Virus record (IMG/VR): IMGVR_UViG_3300044675_006493
Location: 1-52,135 of that record
From: a virus
Direction: 5' to 3' (one strand)
DNA length: 52,135 nt
Both the position numbers and the translations under genes were made by a program. Positions 8,177 to 15,779 of this stretch are shown in pieces. Position 1 is the first letter of the stretch, and each line of letters opens with the position of its first letter. The notes beneath the pieces are model-generated. The model made no database searches. It had not been told where the DNA came from and was given only the letters and a program-made list of their open reading frames with translations.

Positions 8177-8576
8177 GGTTGGTGAGATTCTGGGTTACCT
8201 GTCGGCCGCTTGGCCTAAGTACGAATTGTTTCCGGAGACGGTCAAGGTTTGGATCGACCAGTTTTCTGAGACGGATTTTGAGGTTGCTCAGAAGGCGGCG
8301 AGGAAGGTTGTCGCTGAAGACAACTGGTTTCCATCTGTTTCTAGATTTATCGGAATTTGTAAAACTGAGTCTAGAATGTCCGAAAGGCCGCTAGGCTGCG
8401 ATCACTGCGATAACGGTTTCGTTATCTCGGAAAGCGGAGTTGCGAGTTTCTGCGGATTTTGTAGGCAAGCGCCTAGGAGTATCCACAGGCCGCGGGTTCG
8501 TGAACTGCATTCCCCTCAGGGCAACTGGGAGGAATGTTTAGAACAAACCAGAAAGAAACTTAAGGAGACGAAATGA
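8163..8576 (+). CDS. Helicase-loader-like protein with zinc-binding motif
   Basis: 137 residues; the ATG at 8163 has AGGAG 7 nt upstream and overlaps the initiator gene by 14 nt. The N-terminal ~75 residues (EVGEILGYLSAAWPKYELF... FEVAQKAARKVVAEDNWFPSVSRFI) resemble the N-terminal domain of G39P-type loaders/inhibitors of replicative helicases. A CDHCDNG...CGFC zinc-ribbon pattern follows at ~80-105, then a basic tail. Position directly behind the initiator supports a loader role, although an ATPase domain is absent. Confidence 0.6.
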   Translation: MNSREVGEILGYLSAAWPKYELFPETVKVWIDQFSETDFEVAQKAARKVVAEDNWFPSVSRFIGICKTESRMSERPLGCDHCDNGFVISESGVASFCGFCRQAPRSIHRPRVRELHSPQGNWEECLEQTRKKLKETK

Positions 8577-8764
8577 TGCAGATGACACAGGAAGTCCTGA
8601 TTGAGCAGTTGGCTGACAGCGTTGCTGCGACGATGTTGGTCCTAAAGCGAATTCAGCGTGATGGTGACGATTCCATTTCTGTCGGCAATGCCATTGAGGT
8701 CGCTGAGAACGCTCTGGAGCAATACTTCGTTTGGGAAGGCAAGCAGATCGGTGTTATTGACTGA
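8573..8764 (+). CDS. Hypothetical small helical protein
   Basis: 63 residues, ATGA overlap with the previous stop, acidic and predicted helical (EQLADSVAATMLVLKRIQRDGDD). No family recognised. It lies between a loader-like gene and a DNA methylase in a tight operon. Confidence 0.5.
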   Translation: MMQMTQEVLIEQLADSVAATMLVLKRIQRDGDDSISVGNAIEVAENALEQYFVWEGKQIGVID

Positions 8765-8766
8765 TC

Positions 8767-9669
8767 ATGCCTCGCATTAACAATCTCTCACCGCTATCCG
8801 TTTACCCGGGTTCCAAACGCAAAGTAGTTGATCTGATTTGGGAACGATTCGGAACTGTTAATCGTTATGTCGAATCTTTCCTAGGCTCAGGTGCAGTTTG
8901 GCTAGGACGGCCCGGAGAAAATCTGAACGGATACGGTGAGATTGTTAATGATCGATCAGGTTTGATTGTTAATGTTTGGCGTTCAATGGTTCAAGATCCA
9001 GAGCAGTTAGCAACGATTGTTGATTGGCCGGGAACAACCAATGATTTGGAAGCAAGGCAAAAGGCTTGTTTTAACGCCGCCGAAGGTTTGTCGCAAAAGT
9101 TGGAAGAAGACCCAACTTATTGCGATGTTCAACTTGCCGCATGGACTGTTTACGGTTTGAGTTGGGCTACGCACGCAAGATCTTTTATGAACGATGGCCA
9201 TTGTCGTGTTGGACGACCTTCTGCTACACCTGCTGGGGCGCACGCGGTTAGCAGGCCACCTATGCACGAATGGTTTGCAGAAATTAAAGAGCGCACCAAA
9301 AAGGCCGTCATTCTTTGCGACGACTGGAAAAAGTCTGTGACGCCAGCGTTGTTACACAGCGGCAAGAACGACATTTGCGCTGTTTTCCTTGATCCTCCTT
9401 ATGGGGAAGATCGACGCACGAACCTTTATCAGGTTGATTCAAAAACTGTTTACATGGAAGTTCTTGAATGGGCCATCGCAAACGCTGAGAACAACCGCAT
9501 CAGGATTTGTGTGGCAGGTTATGACGGCGAACATAACGTTTTAGAGGAAATGGGTTGGGAAGTTCTTGCTTGGTCTTCTGCCCAAGGCGGAGAAAGTCGC
9601 CACAAGGAACGTTTGTGGTTTTCCCCTTCTTGCATTAATGCCTCGGCAGGAGGCTTGTTTGATGGGTGA
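8767..9669 (+). CDS. DNA adenine-N6 methyltransferase (D12/Dam-like)
   Basis: 300 residues. SAM-binding motif region FLGSGAV at ~38-44, preceded by YPGSKRK at ~13-19; catalytic motif IV DPPY at 209-212 in the context VFLDPPYGED. These mark the D12 class of N6-adenine methylases that act on double-stranded DNA. The target-recognition segment is ~100-180. No restriction endonuclease is encoded beside it, so it is probably an orphan enzyme that protects phage DNA from host restriction or marks replication. The target site cannot be deduced. The stop overlaps the next gene by 8 nt. Confidence 0.85.
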   Translation: MPRINNLSPLSVYPGSKRKVVDLIWERFGTVNRYVESFLGSGAVWLGRPGENLNGYGEIVNDRSGLIVNVWRSMVQDPEQLATIVDWPGTTNDLEARQKACFNAAEGLSQKLEEDPTYCDVQLAAWTVYGLSWATHARSFMNDGHCRVGRPSATPAGAHAVSRPPMHEWFAEIKERTKKAVILCDDWKKSVTPALLHSGKNDICAVFLDPPYGEDRRTNLYQVDSKTVYMEVLEWAIANAENNRIRICVAGYDGEHNVLEEMGWEVLAWSSAQGGESRHKERLWFSPSCINASAGGLFDG

Positions 9670-10138
9670 AGAGGAACAACTTCCTTATCAGGGGCCTCAA
9701 AAAGGTGCCTGTGAGGGCAACACTGCAAAATGTAGTCGTGACGACTGTCCCCTATTTGGCACTTTGCTAAAACCCAATAAAGACGGCAAGCGCCGCATTC
9801 GTGGATGTGGAGATGCTGTTGCTAGGGGAAAGCGCGCTAGGACTAAAGGCAAACGGGCGCAGCGTAAGGTCGCCAACAAGTTGGGCATTCCTTCCGGAAT
9901 CGACGGGGGGAACGAAGAGACTTGGCGTTCTTCTTTGAGGATCGAAGTTAAGGAAGGCAAGCAGGTTCAGGCTGCTGTTACTGCCTTTCGTAGGACAAGA
10001 GATCAATCAGAATTGGCGCGCCCTATAGGCGACAACAGACCTTTCATGGGTGTTGTCGTTCATGAAGGTCTTGAAGTGTGCTTGATTGCTTTGGATGATT
10101 TGCATACGGTCGCTGCACACGTTTTGTTGCAAGATTGA
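9662..10138 (+). CDS. Putative PDDEXK-type nuclease / resolvase-like protein
   Basis: 158 residues; the ATG at 9662 overlaps the methylase stop. The N-terminal ~45 residues hold five cysteines (CEG, KCSRDDC, RGC), a likely zinc knuckle. The core GKRAQRKVANKLGI...EETWRSSLRIEVKEGKQVQAAVTAF has an acidic residue before a strand with E-x-K, as in phage Holliday-junction resolvases and other PDDEXK nucleases. A resolvase would fit the recombination block and precede terminase packaging. The assignment is moderate because the catalytic Asp is not certain. Confidence 0.5.
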   Translation: MGEEEQLPYQGPQKGACEGNTAKCSRDDCPLFGTLLKPNKDGKRRIRGCGDAVARGKRARTKGKRAQRKVANKLGIPSGIDGGNEETWRSSLRIEVKEGKQVQAAVTAFRRTRDQSELARPIGDNRPFMGVVVHEGLEVCLIALDDLHTVAAHVLLQD

Positions 10139-10158
10139 TTCTGGGGGAATGTGGGGAG

Positions 10159-10500
10159 ATGCATGAATGGATGGAAAGGGCGGCGTGCAAAAATTCAGAT
10201 CCCGACGATTGGTTCCCTTTGGAATATTCCATGCGTCACGAAAACAACATGACGCGAATTTGTATTGAGCAATGCGAAGTTCAGGAACAATGCCTTGAAT
10301 ACGCATTGGTGTCCAAAGAAACGCTCGGGATTTGGGGTGGCTTCAGTCCTGCTGAACTTAAAGGCATCAGGACAAAACGGTACAGCAGATGTTGTAAATG
10401 TGGTCAGAGATGGCCGAAGGCACGCTTGACGTATGAAACAACGTGTAGACCTTGCAAGATCAAAGAAATGGACGAAAGGGACGCGAGGAAAAGAAAATGA
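10159..10500 (+). CDS. WhiB-family iron-sulfur regulator with C-terminal zinc ribbon
   Basis: 113 residues from ATG 10159; a TTG at 10135 is an alternative start. WhiB signatures: WMERAAC, then CIEQCEVQEQC, and the GIWGG turn that contacts sigma-A region 4. The usual C-x2-C spacing is C-x3-C here (TGT ATT GAG CAA TGC), which is unusual for 4Fe-4S binding. A second cysteine set follows (CCKCGQRW...CRPCK), a possible zinc ribbon not found in standard WhiB. Phage WhiB proteins are known to alter host WhiB-controlled genes. Location in front of the terminase genes hints at a switch to late transcription. Confidence 0.82.
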   Translation: MHEWMERAACKNSDPDDWFPLEYSMRHENNMTRICIEQCEVQEQCLEYALVSKETLGIWGGFSPAELKGIRTKRYSRCCKCGQRWPKARLTYETTCRPCKIKEMDERDARKRK

Positions 10501-10700
10501 TAATCATTCTCATTTTTGCCATGCTGTTTGTATCGGTTGCGGCGTTTTTGCTGGGTCAAAGTTTTTTCGCTGAATACATTGAGGCAGTCGAATGGAACCG
10601 CGAATCACTTAATTCCATGTTGATTTCAAGTCTGCTTTTTGCTGTTTCTGGGCTTTCGTTCTTGGGTGCAGTTCTATACTCAATTAGTTTTATGCTGTAG
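10497..10700 (+). CDS. Small two-span membrane protein
   Basis: 67 residues, ATGA overlap with the WhiB stop. Two hydrophobic segments (~1-20, IIILIFAMLFVSVAAFLLG; ~43-66, LLFAVSGLSFLGAVLYSISF) flank a short polar loop. It is holin-sized and shaped, but far from the endolysin. Function open. Confidence 0.6.
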   Translation: MIIILIFAMLFVSVAAFLLGQSFFAEYIEAVEWNRESLNSMLISSLLFAVSGLSFLGAVLYSISFML

Positions 10701-10703
10701 AAT
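10698..10703 (+). promoter_or_regulatory. Leaderless-type promoter before terminase small subunit
   Basis: TAGAAT ends exactly 6 nt before the ATG at 10710 and no Shine-Dalgarno is present. In Actinobacteria, TANNNT with a 6-7 nt gap to ATG/GTG marks leaderless mRNAs. An identical arrangement occurs before 12601. Confidence 0.55.
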
Positions 10704-10709
10704 CTTAGT

Positions 10710-11156
10710 ATGAGCGCAGGAAAACTCAACGATAAAGTCCATGAGGCGATTGTTGAATCGGTTCGCCACGGGTCCTACATAACTGTTGCCGCCCAAAGCG
10801 CAGGCATCAACGTGACCACATTTCGCAATTGGCTGGAACGTGGAGAAATGGAGGAGGCGCGAATCGCCGAAGGGTTTGACGCCGATCCTAACGAAGCCAA
10901 ATATCTTGCTTTTAAACGAGACGTGGATTCAGCAAGGTCGCAGGCAGAGATTGAATCTGTCAAGGCAGTGAGAATGGCTTCTCGAAACGGTACTTGGCAG
11001 GCAGCGGCGTGGTATCTTGAACGCAGTTTCCCCCAGCGTTGGGGCAGGAACCGCATCGAAGAGATCATCGAAGAAAAGGAAGAAGCCGATCCAGATCTTG
11101 CGTTGACAAAACTTCTCGCAAAACTGGAATCGCTAGACAACAGCAATGAGCATTAG
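10710..11156 (+). CDS. terS: Terminase small subunit-like protein
   Basis: 148 residues. The N-terminal helix-turn-helix (YITVAAQSAGINVTTFRNWLERGE, ~22-48) resembles helix-turn-helix domains of phage terminase small subunits and phiKZ-type transposase-like TerS. The middle (YLAFKRDVDSARSQAEIESVKAVRMASRNGTWQAAAWYLERSFPQRWGR) is the typical helical oligomerisation part. The acidic C-terminus overlaps the large-subunit start by 11 nt. TerS recognises phage DNA for packaging and regulates TerL. Confidence 0.85.
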   Translation: MSAGKLNDKVHEAIVESVRHGSYITVAAQSAGINVTTFRNWLERGEMEEARIAEGFDADPNEAKYLAFKRDVDSARSQAEIESVKAVRMASRNGTWQAAAWYLERSFPQRWGRNRIEEIIEEKEEADPDLALTKLLAKLESLDNSNEH

Positions 11157-12591
11157 TCCTGCACAAAAAATTGCACTTCTTTCTCCAGAAGAGAAACTCC
11201 AACTTCTAAATGAATTGTCTGACGAAGAACGTCAGGCCCTAGAAGATTACTGGCCCTTTTGGGCGCGTGAAGAGCAATTGCCTCCAGAAGGCTCTTGGTC
11301 TGTTTGGCTTTTCATGGCAGGTCGTGGTGCTGGCAAAACTCGTTCTGGTGCTGAATGGGTCAAACATCGATGCTCAACTTTGGACGTTCCGGGTGGAGTT
11401 CCTCGTGGTGCTTTGGTTGCACCAACACTTGAAAACGTCAGATTGGTTATGGTGGAAGGCGAGTCAGGTCTTCTGCGCGTTTTGCCGCCGTCCATGCTGG
11501 TGAACGGTTCGGTAGAAGATTCTTGGAACCGTGTTGCTTGCGAATTGACGTTGGCGAACGGTGCAAAGATGAAGGGATTCAGCGCTGAGAAGGCGGCTAG
11601 GTTGCGCGGCCCGCAGCACCACTTTGTTTGGTTGGACGAACCAGCAGAGTTCCGTGACGCTCATCTTGGCCTTAAAGAAGACACTACTTTTGCTATGGCT
11701 TTGATTGGTTGTCGTTTGCCTCCAGATCCTCGTTTGATGGCTACGGGTACACCAAAGAACGTTCGTTTAATTCATGATCTTTTGGGTGACTCTGGGACTG
11801 TGGTTACTAGAGGAACCACTTACGACAATCTGATTAACCTTGGTTCTGAATATCGTCAACGAATCCTTGAACGCTACGAGGGGACGAGGCTGGGTCGTCA
11901 GGAATTGATGGCTGAACTTTTGACAGACGCAGGAGCGGTTTTTACGCGTTCTTGGTTTCCTCAAACGACTGTTCCCCTTCAGGGTCCTAGCGTGAAAAGG
12001 ATTCGTGCTTGGGACTTGGCTGCGACAGAACCATCGGACGGCAATCCTGATCCTGACTGGACGGTTGGCGCTATGGTCGCTTGGGATCCTCTGAAAATGG
12101 TTGAGGGTTCAGAAGTGCCGGGTGTGTTGCAAATCCAAGACATTGCCCGTTGGAGATTGGGTCCGGGTGCAACACAGGACAAAGTTTTGCGCCATACAAA
12201 AGTTGATGCCTTGCCGCGTGTCCTCATTGAAAAAGAACCGGGTTCTGCTGGCAAGTCGTTGATTTCCGCTTATGGAAGAGCGATGTCAGGTCTGGCCAGA
12301 GTTGAAGGCATCGCCCCTAGCGGAGATAAGCAGACGAGGGCGGAGGTCTGGTCGCTTTTGGCCGAGCAGGGGCGTGTCACCGTTTTGGAAGGTGACTGGA
12401 TTCCAGATTTTTACAACGAGTTGGAAGAATTCCCTATGGGTGCGCACGATGACCAAATCGACGCTGTTTCTTTGGCGGCGGCTTGGTTGACAGGTAGACG
12501 TGCTGCTCGGAGACGCCAAAAGGTTCCTGCTTCGAAACTTCAATTAGGAAAAACTCGCATCTCCAGTAAACCAATTGCTAGATTGCGCTAG
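11146..12591 (+). CDS. terL: Terminase large subunit
   Basis: 481 residues. N-terminal ATPase: Walker A GRGAGKT (59-65), Walker B VWLDEPAE (161-168) with the catalytic Glu, and a coupling motif ATGTP at ~199-203. C-terminal RNase H-like nuclease: first Asp in RAWDLAAT (~287-294), later PDPDW, and HDDQIDA near 437-443 as the last metal-binding Asp. It powers DNA translocation into the prohead through the portal and cuts concatemers. Full length for the family. It stands on the plus strand among replication genes rather than beside the capsid genes. Confidence 0.96.
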   Translation: MSISPAQKIALLSPEEKLQLLNELSDEERQALEDYWPFWAREEQLPPEGSWSVWLFMAGRGAGKTRSGAEWVKHRCSTLDVPGGVPRGALVAPTLENVRLVMVEGESGLLRVLPPSMLVNGSVEDSWNRVACELTLANGAKMKGFSAEKAARLRGPQHHFVWLDEPAEFRDAHLGLKEDTTFAMALIGCRLPPDPRLMATGTPKNVRLIHDLLGDSGTVVTRGTTYDNLINLGSEYRQRILERYEGTRLGRQELMAELLTDAGAVFTRSWFPQTTVPLQGPSVKRIRAWDLAATEPSDGNPDPDWTVGAMVAWDPLKMVEGSEVPGVLQIQDIARWRLGPGATQDKVLRHTKVDALPRVLIEKEPGSAGKSLISAYGRAMSGLARVEGIAPSGDKQTRAEVWSLLAEQGRVTVLEGDWIPDFYNELEEFPMGAHDDQIDAVSLAAAWLTGRRAARRRQKVPASKLQLGKTRISSKPIARLR

Positions 12592-12594
12592 AAT
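12589..12594 (+). promoter_or_regulatory. Leaderless-type promoter
   Basis: TAGAAT overlaps the terminase stop codon and lies exactly 6 nt before the ATG at 12601. No Shine-Dalgarno is visible. It may drive the following sugar-modification cluster. Confidence 0.55.
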
Positions 12595-12600
12595 CTAACC

Positions 12601-12837
12601 ATGACTACAATTAACGGTTGTACAGTTACTTCTGAAGACGGTTCTGTTATTTTCAAGCGTCAAAGGGTTGCTGTCGAAGATGGTGGAAGATTCACGTCTG
12701 TTGATCGCAGGACAGGGCGTGTCCGTTTGGATGCGTCGAATGCTTCCTTGGAAAAGACTGGAAAGAATCGTTGGGTTCTTTCTTCCCCTGAAGGGAATTT
12801 TGTGATTACGAAATCAGGGTGTGGGTGTGGCCGCTAA
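12601..12837 (+). CDS. Hypothetical small beta-rich protein
   Basis: 78 residues with alternating polar/hydrophobic strands (VTSEDGSVIFKRQRVAV, GRVRLDASNASLEKTG, NRWVLSSPEGNFVITKSG) and a terminal CGCGR. Possibly a small structural or decoration protein, since it directly follows the terminase. The stop overlaps the next gene. Not recognised. Confidence 0.6.
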   Translation: MTTINGCTVTSEDGSVIFKRQRVAVEDGGRFTSVDRRTGRVRLDASNASLEKTGKNRWVLSSPEGNFVITKSGCGCGR

Positions 12838-13759
12838 AGCCAAAGTTGCTGTTGTAGGCAACCCCAATTGGAAATGGAACGCTGAATCTGATTGGATCGA
12901 CGCTTTTCGCAATGAGGGGCACCAAGCAAAAATTGTTGATGAGGTTCTTTCTCCAAAAGACATTCTCGCTTCTGTAAAGGATTGCGACGTTGTTTTGTGG
13001 ATCTCATCTAGGGGCAATCACACCAAAGAATTTGTCAGGGACATTTCTTCCAAGAGGCGCACGGTTGCTTGGCACGCCGATTTGTTTTGGGGTTTGAGCC
13101 GTCCCAATTGGCAGGATTCCTGTATGTGGGCCTGCGATTTGGTTTTTACCGCCGATGGGGGTCACGAAAAAGAATGGGAAGAAATGGGCGTGAACCATTT
13201 CTGGATGCTTCCCGCCGTGAGAGAAGTCTGGACGAAATCCAACGGCATCCTTAAACAGAAATTTGATTGCGATGTTGCTTTTGTTGGCAACGATGGTCGT
13301 TCCTATCACAAGGAATGGCCTTATCGTTCAGAATTGATTTCTGCTTTGAGGGACATGTGTCTGAAAAACGGTTGGAGTTTCAGAAACCCGGGTGGTTCTT
13401 CTCCTAGGGTGGAACGCAACCGCCAAATGAATGATTTTTATAGATCTGCCCGCGTCACTGTTGGGGATAGCCTTTGTCTAGATTATGACAAATCTCTATA
13501 TTGGTCGGATCGTGTCTACGAAGCGTGTGGTAGGCGAGGTTTTCTGATCATGCCCCACATTGACGCCCTAGAGGCCCAAAGCGAAAATAGAGTCCCTTCC
13601 TACCAGTGGGGGGACTGGAACGGCTTAGAGAGCAAAATAGGGGCCTTTCTGGGCAATCCTGACGAACGTTCTACGATTAGCGGGAACTGCCGTGCTTGGG
13701 TGGCGGAAAACCATACCTATAATCATCGTGTGCGTTCTTTGTTGGCGATGCTGCCTTAA
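12827..13759 (+). CDS. Glycosyltransferase-like protein (CgeB/GT4-like)
   Basis: 310 residues from GTG 12827 (AGGG 7 nt upstream); GTG 12821 is the alternative. The first half has Rossmann-like strands (KVAVVGNPNWKWN, DVVLWISSRGN, RRTVAWHADLFWGL). The second half has VAFVGNDGRSYHKEW, then SARVTVGDSLCLDYDKSLYWSDRVYEACGRRGFLIMPHIDAL, where the Y-E-A-C-G-R-R-G-F pattern is the nucleotide-sugar binding region of glycosyl transferase family 1_2/CgeB proteins. Probably adds a sugar to a phage or host component. First enzyme of a five-gene modification cluster. Confidence 0.75.
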   Translation: MAAKAKVAVVGNPNWKWNAESDWIDAFRNEGHQAKIVDEVLSPKDILASVKDCDVVLWISSRGNHTKEFVRDISSKRRTVAWHADLFWGLSRPNWQDSCMWACDLVFTADGGHEKEWEEMGVNHFWMLPAVREVWTKSNGILKQKFDCDVAFVGNDGRSYHKEWPYRSELISALRDMCLKNGWSFRNPGGSSPRVERNRQMNDFYRSARVTVGDSLCLDYDKSLYWSDRVYEACGRRGFLIMPHIDALEAQSENRVPSYQWGDWNGLESKIGAFLGNPDERSTISGNCRAWVAENHTYNHRVRSLLAMLP

Positions 13760-13788
13760 CAACGTGAAATAGGAATTTGGGGAAACAA

Positions 13789-14799
13789 ATGCGGCTAGGA
13801 ATGCTCGTCAGGGACGACAACGGCGGATTGGGAAATCTTACCTATGACGCTTTTTCTAATTTGAGGCCAGACGTTACTGTCATAGTTCAGTCACGACCCT
13901 GTAGGGGAGAACCAAGACCCCACCTGTTCGAAGAAGCATGGACAGAAACAATCTGTGTCGAAAACCCAATTACTGACGCCCAGTGGGAGACAATCGCCCC
14001 TAAAGCAGACATTTGGTGGACAGCAGAAACTTGGTACAACGACAACGCAGAATCAATTATTAAAAAGGCTGGAGGGAAAACCGTTCTTTATGCGATGCCA
14101 GAACTGTTTTCTGGTTCGTCAGCAGATCAAATTTGGAACCCAACCCAATATCTTCAAAACAGGCTTCCCCTTAATTCCAAAGTCGTTCCTTGGCCAACAT
14201 CACCGCCAGAAAATTGGTTCCCTAAAACCAAAGTATCCAAAATCCTCCATATCTCAGGCGGCGCACAATACGACCGAAACGGGACAGAGATCTTTCTTGA
14301 TTCTTTGCAATACGTTGAAGGTGAATGCGAAATTATTCTTCATCAACCCGATGGAAAGAATCTCACCACGAATCTTCATCGCAGGAAATTCGCAAAAGGA
14401 ATCAAGATCAACCACAGCACGGACTACGAAAAGTCTCTCAACTCTTACATGAGATGGGCAGACGCGCTTGTCCTACCTCGTCGTTACGCCGGTCTTTGTC
14501 TCCCAGCATTTGAAGCGTTCGGCTATGGATGCCTTGTGGCAATGCCTGAAGTTGATCCGCAGGCGTTTTGGCCCATCATTGGTTTTCAGGCGATAAAGGA
14601 ACGTCCTCGCTTGATGAAGGGTGGGAAAATCCCCATGTGGAACATGGAACCCTTTGTTCTCGCCAAACAAATAAATGTCATGCTTGAATGGGACGTTCCA
14701 ACAGTCGTAAGGCTCTCAGAGGAAGGGCGAACTTGGGCTGAAAAGAACTCTTGGGAAAACCTTCTTGAAACATGGAAGACGGCTTTCCAGAATGTTTAG
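13789..14799 (+). CDS. Glycosyltransferase-like protein (GT-B fold)
   Basis: 336 residues; the ATG at 13789 follows GGGGA by 7 nt and is preferred over TTG 13777. N-terminal Rossmann half with GMLVRDDNGGLGNLTYDAFSN; C-terminal half with KILHISGGAQYDRNG, a YEKSLNSYMRWADALVLPRRYAGLCLPAFEAFGYGCLVAMPEVD segment. The acidic Glu in PAFEAFGYG matches the E-x7-E-like donor-binding motif of GT4-type enzymes. A second glycosyltransferase with a different sequence suggests stepwise building of a glycan. Confidence 0.75.
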   Translation: MRLGMLVRDDNGGLGNLTYDAFSNLRPDVTVIVQSRPCRGEPRPHLFEEAWTETICVENPITDAQWETIAPKADIWWTAETWYNDNAESIIKKAGGKTVLYAMPELFSGSSADQIWNPTQYLQNRLPLNSKVVPWPTSPPENWFPKTKVSKILHISGGAQYDRNGTEIFLDSLQYVEGECEIILHQPDGKNLTTNLHRRKFAKGIKINHSTDYEKSLNSYMRWADALVLPRRYAGLCLPAFEAFGYGCLVAMPEVDPQAFWPIIGFQAIKERPRLMKGGKIPMWNMEPFVLAKQINVMLEWDVPTVVRLSEEGRTWAEKNSWENLLETWKTAFQNV

Positions 14800-15340
14800 A
14801 TACCGGGATAAAACGCTTCGACATTTTTGGCATCCGTACAACTGGACCCACACAAACGAGAGGCAAGTAGAACTTCCCGTTGTTTTTGATTGGTTGAGCA
14901 GGCGTTCGGGTTCAGGGCTTGAAGTAGGAAACGTAACGCCCAACTACATTTCAACAAACCATCATGTAATCGACATTGTTGAAAAGCATGATCACGTTGA
15001 TAACACAAATCTATTCGATATTGAAGGAACTTACGATTGGATTCTGGCAATCTCAACAATTGAACATGTTGGATGGGACAACGAAATAGGTAAGCGAAAT
15101 CCGTTTGAAGCCATTTGTCATCTGCTTTCACTACTCGCTCCAAATGGGTCCATGATGGTTACCGTCCCCGTTGGCTACAACTGGACGTTGGATCAAGACC
15201 TAACAGAGGGGACTGGTGCAGATAGATGGGGTTGCGTTTATCGCAGTCAAGGAGAATGGGAATACAAAGAAGGCTTCAAATGGGAGCCGTACACAATTGG
15301 GGCTTGCTCCGTGTGGTTTGGTGAATGGGGACCAGAATGA
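14792..15340 (+). CDS. SAM-dependent methyltransferase-like protein
   Basis: 182 residues; ATG 14792 overlaps the previous stop by 8 nt. Motif I is degenerate (SGLEVGNVTPNY instead of LDxGxGxG). Later strands fit class I methyltransferases: YDWILAISTIEHVGWDNE and LLSLLAPNGSMMVTVPVGYN. These short methyltransferases occur within sugar and polysaccharide clusters. The substrate is unknown, perhaps the sugar placed by the neighbours. The stop overlaps the next ATG (ATGA). Confidence 0.68.
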   Translation: MFRYRDKTLRHFWHPYNWTHTNERQVELPVVFDWLSRRSGSGLEVGNVTPNYISTNHHVIDIVEKHDHVDNTNLFDIEGTYDWILAISTIEHVGWDNEIGKRNPFEAICHLLSLLAPNGSMMVTVPVGYNWTLDQDLTEGTGADRWGCVYRSQGEWEYKEGFKWEPYTIGACSVWFGEWGPE

Positions 15341-15777
15341 AAGTCAATTTGGGTTGCGGGAAAGACATTAAAAAGAACTGGGTTAACTGCGATCAGCATC
15401 CCCTAGAGGGCGTAAACGTCGTAATGAACCTTGACGAGTTCCCATGGCCGTTCGAAGACTCGTCCGTTGACGAAATCTTTGCTTCCCACGTATTCGAACA
15501 TGTTGGCAAACCAATTGAGTTCGTTTTGGAGTGTTGGAGAATCCTGAAAAAGGGGGGTAAGGCAACCATTGTTTGTCCTCACTGGACTTCAGAAAACGCC
15601 TTTACCGATCCGACACACGTTAGATTCGTGACAGATCGCACCTTTGATTACTGGTGTGAAGGAGAAATGTTGAACGGGCCTTTGGGGGCACAGTTCCTAG
15701 GCGACACATTTAAATTCAGAAAACAAAATGTTCGTCGCAACGGAGGCGACATCATCTTTTTCCTCAGGAAAATTTGA
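15337..15777 (+). CDS. SAM-dependent methyltransferase (class I)
   Basis: 146 residues. KVNLGCGKDIKKNWVNCD is motif I with the LGCG loop. PWPFEDSSVDEIFASHVFEHV gives the acidic and EH motifs, then CWRILKKGGKATIVCPHW. This is the compact Methyltransf_11 type common in glycan-modification operons. Start overlaps the preceding methyltransferase stop. Two adjacent methyltransferases suggest methylation of two positions or of two sugars. Confidence 0.8.
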   Translation: MKVNLGCGKDIKKNWVNCDQHPLEGVNVVMNLDEFPWPFEDSSVDEIFASHVFEHVGKPIEFVLECWRILKKGGKATIVCPHWTSENAFTDPTHVRFVTDRTFDYWCEGEMLNGPLGAQFLGDTFKFRKQNVRRNGGDIIFFLRKI

Positions 15778-15779
15778 AA

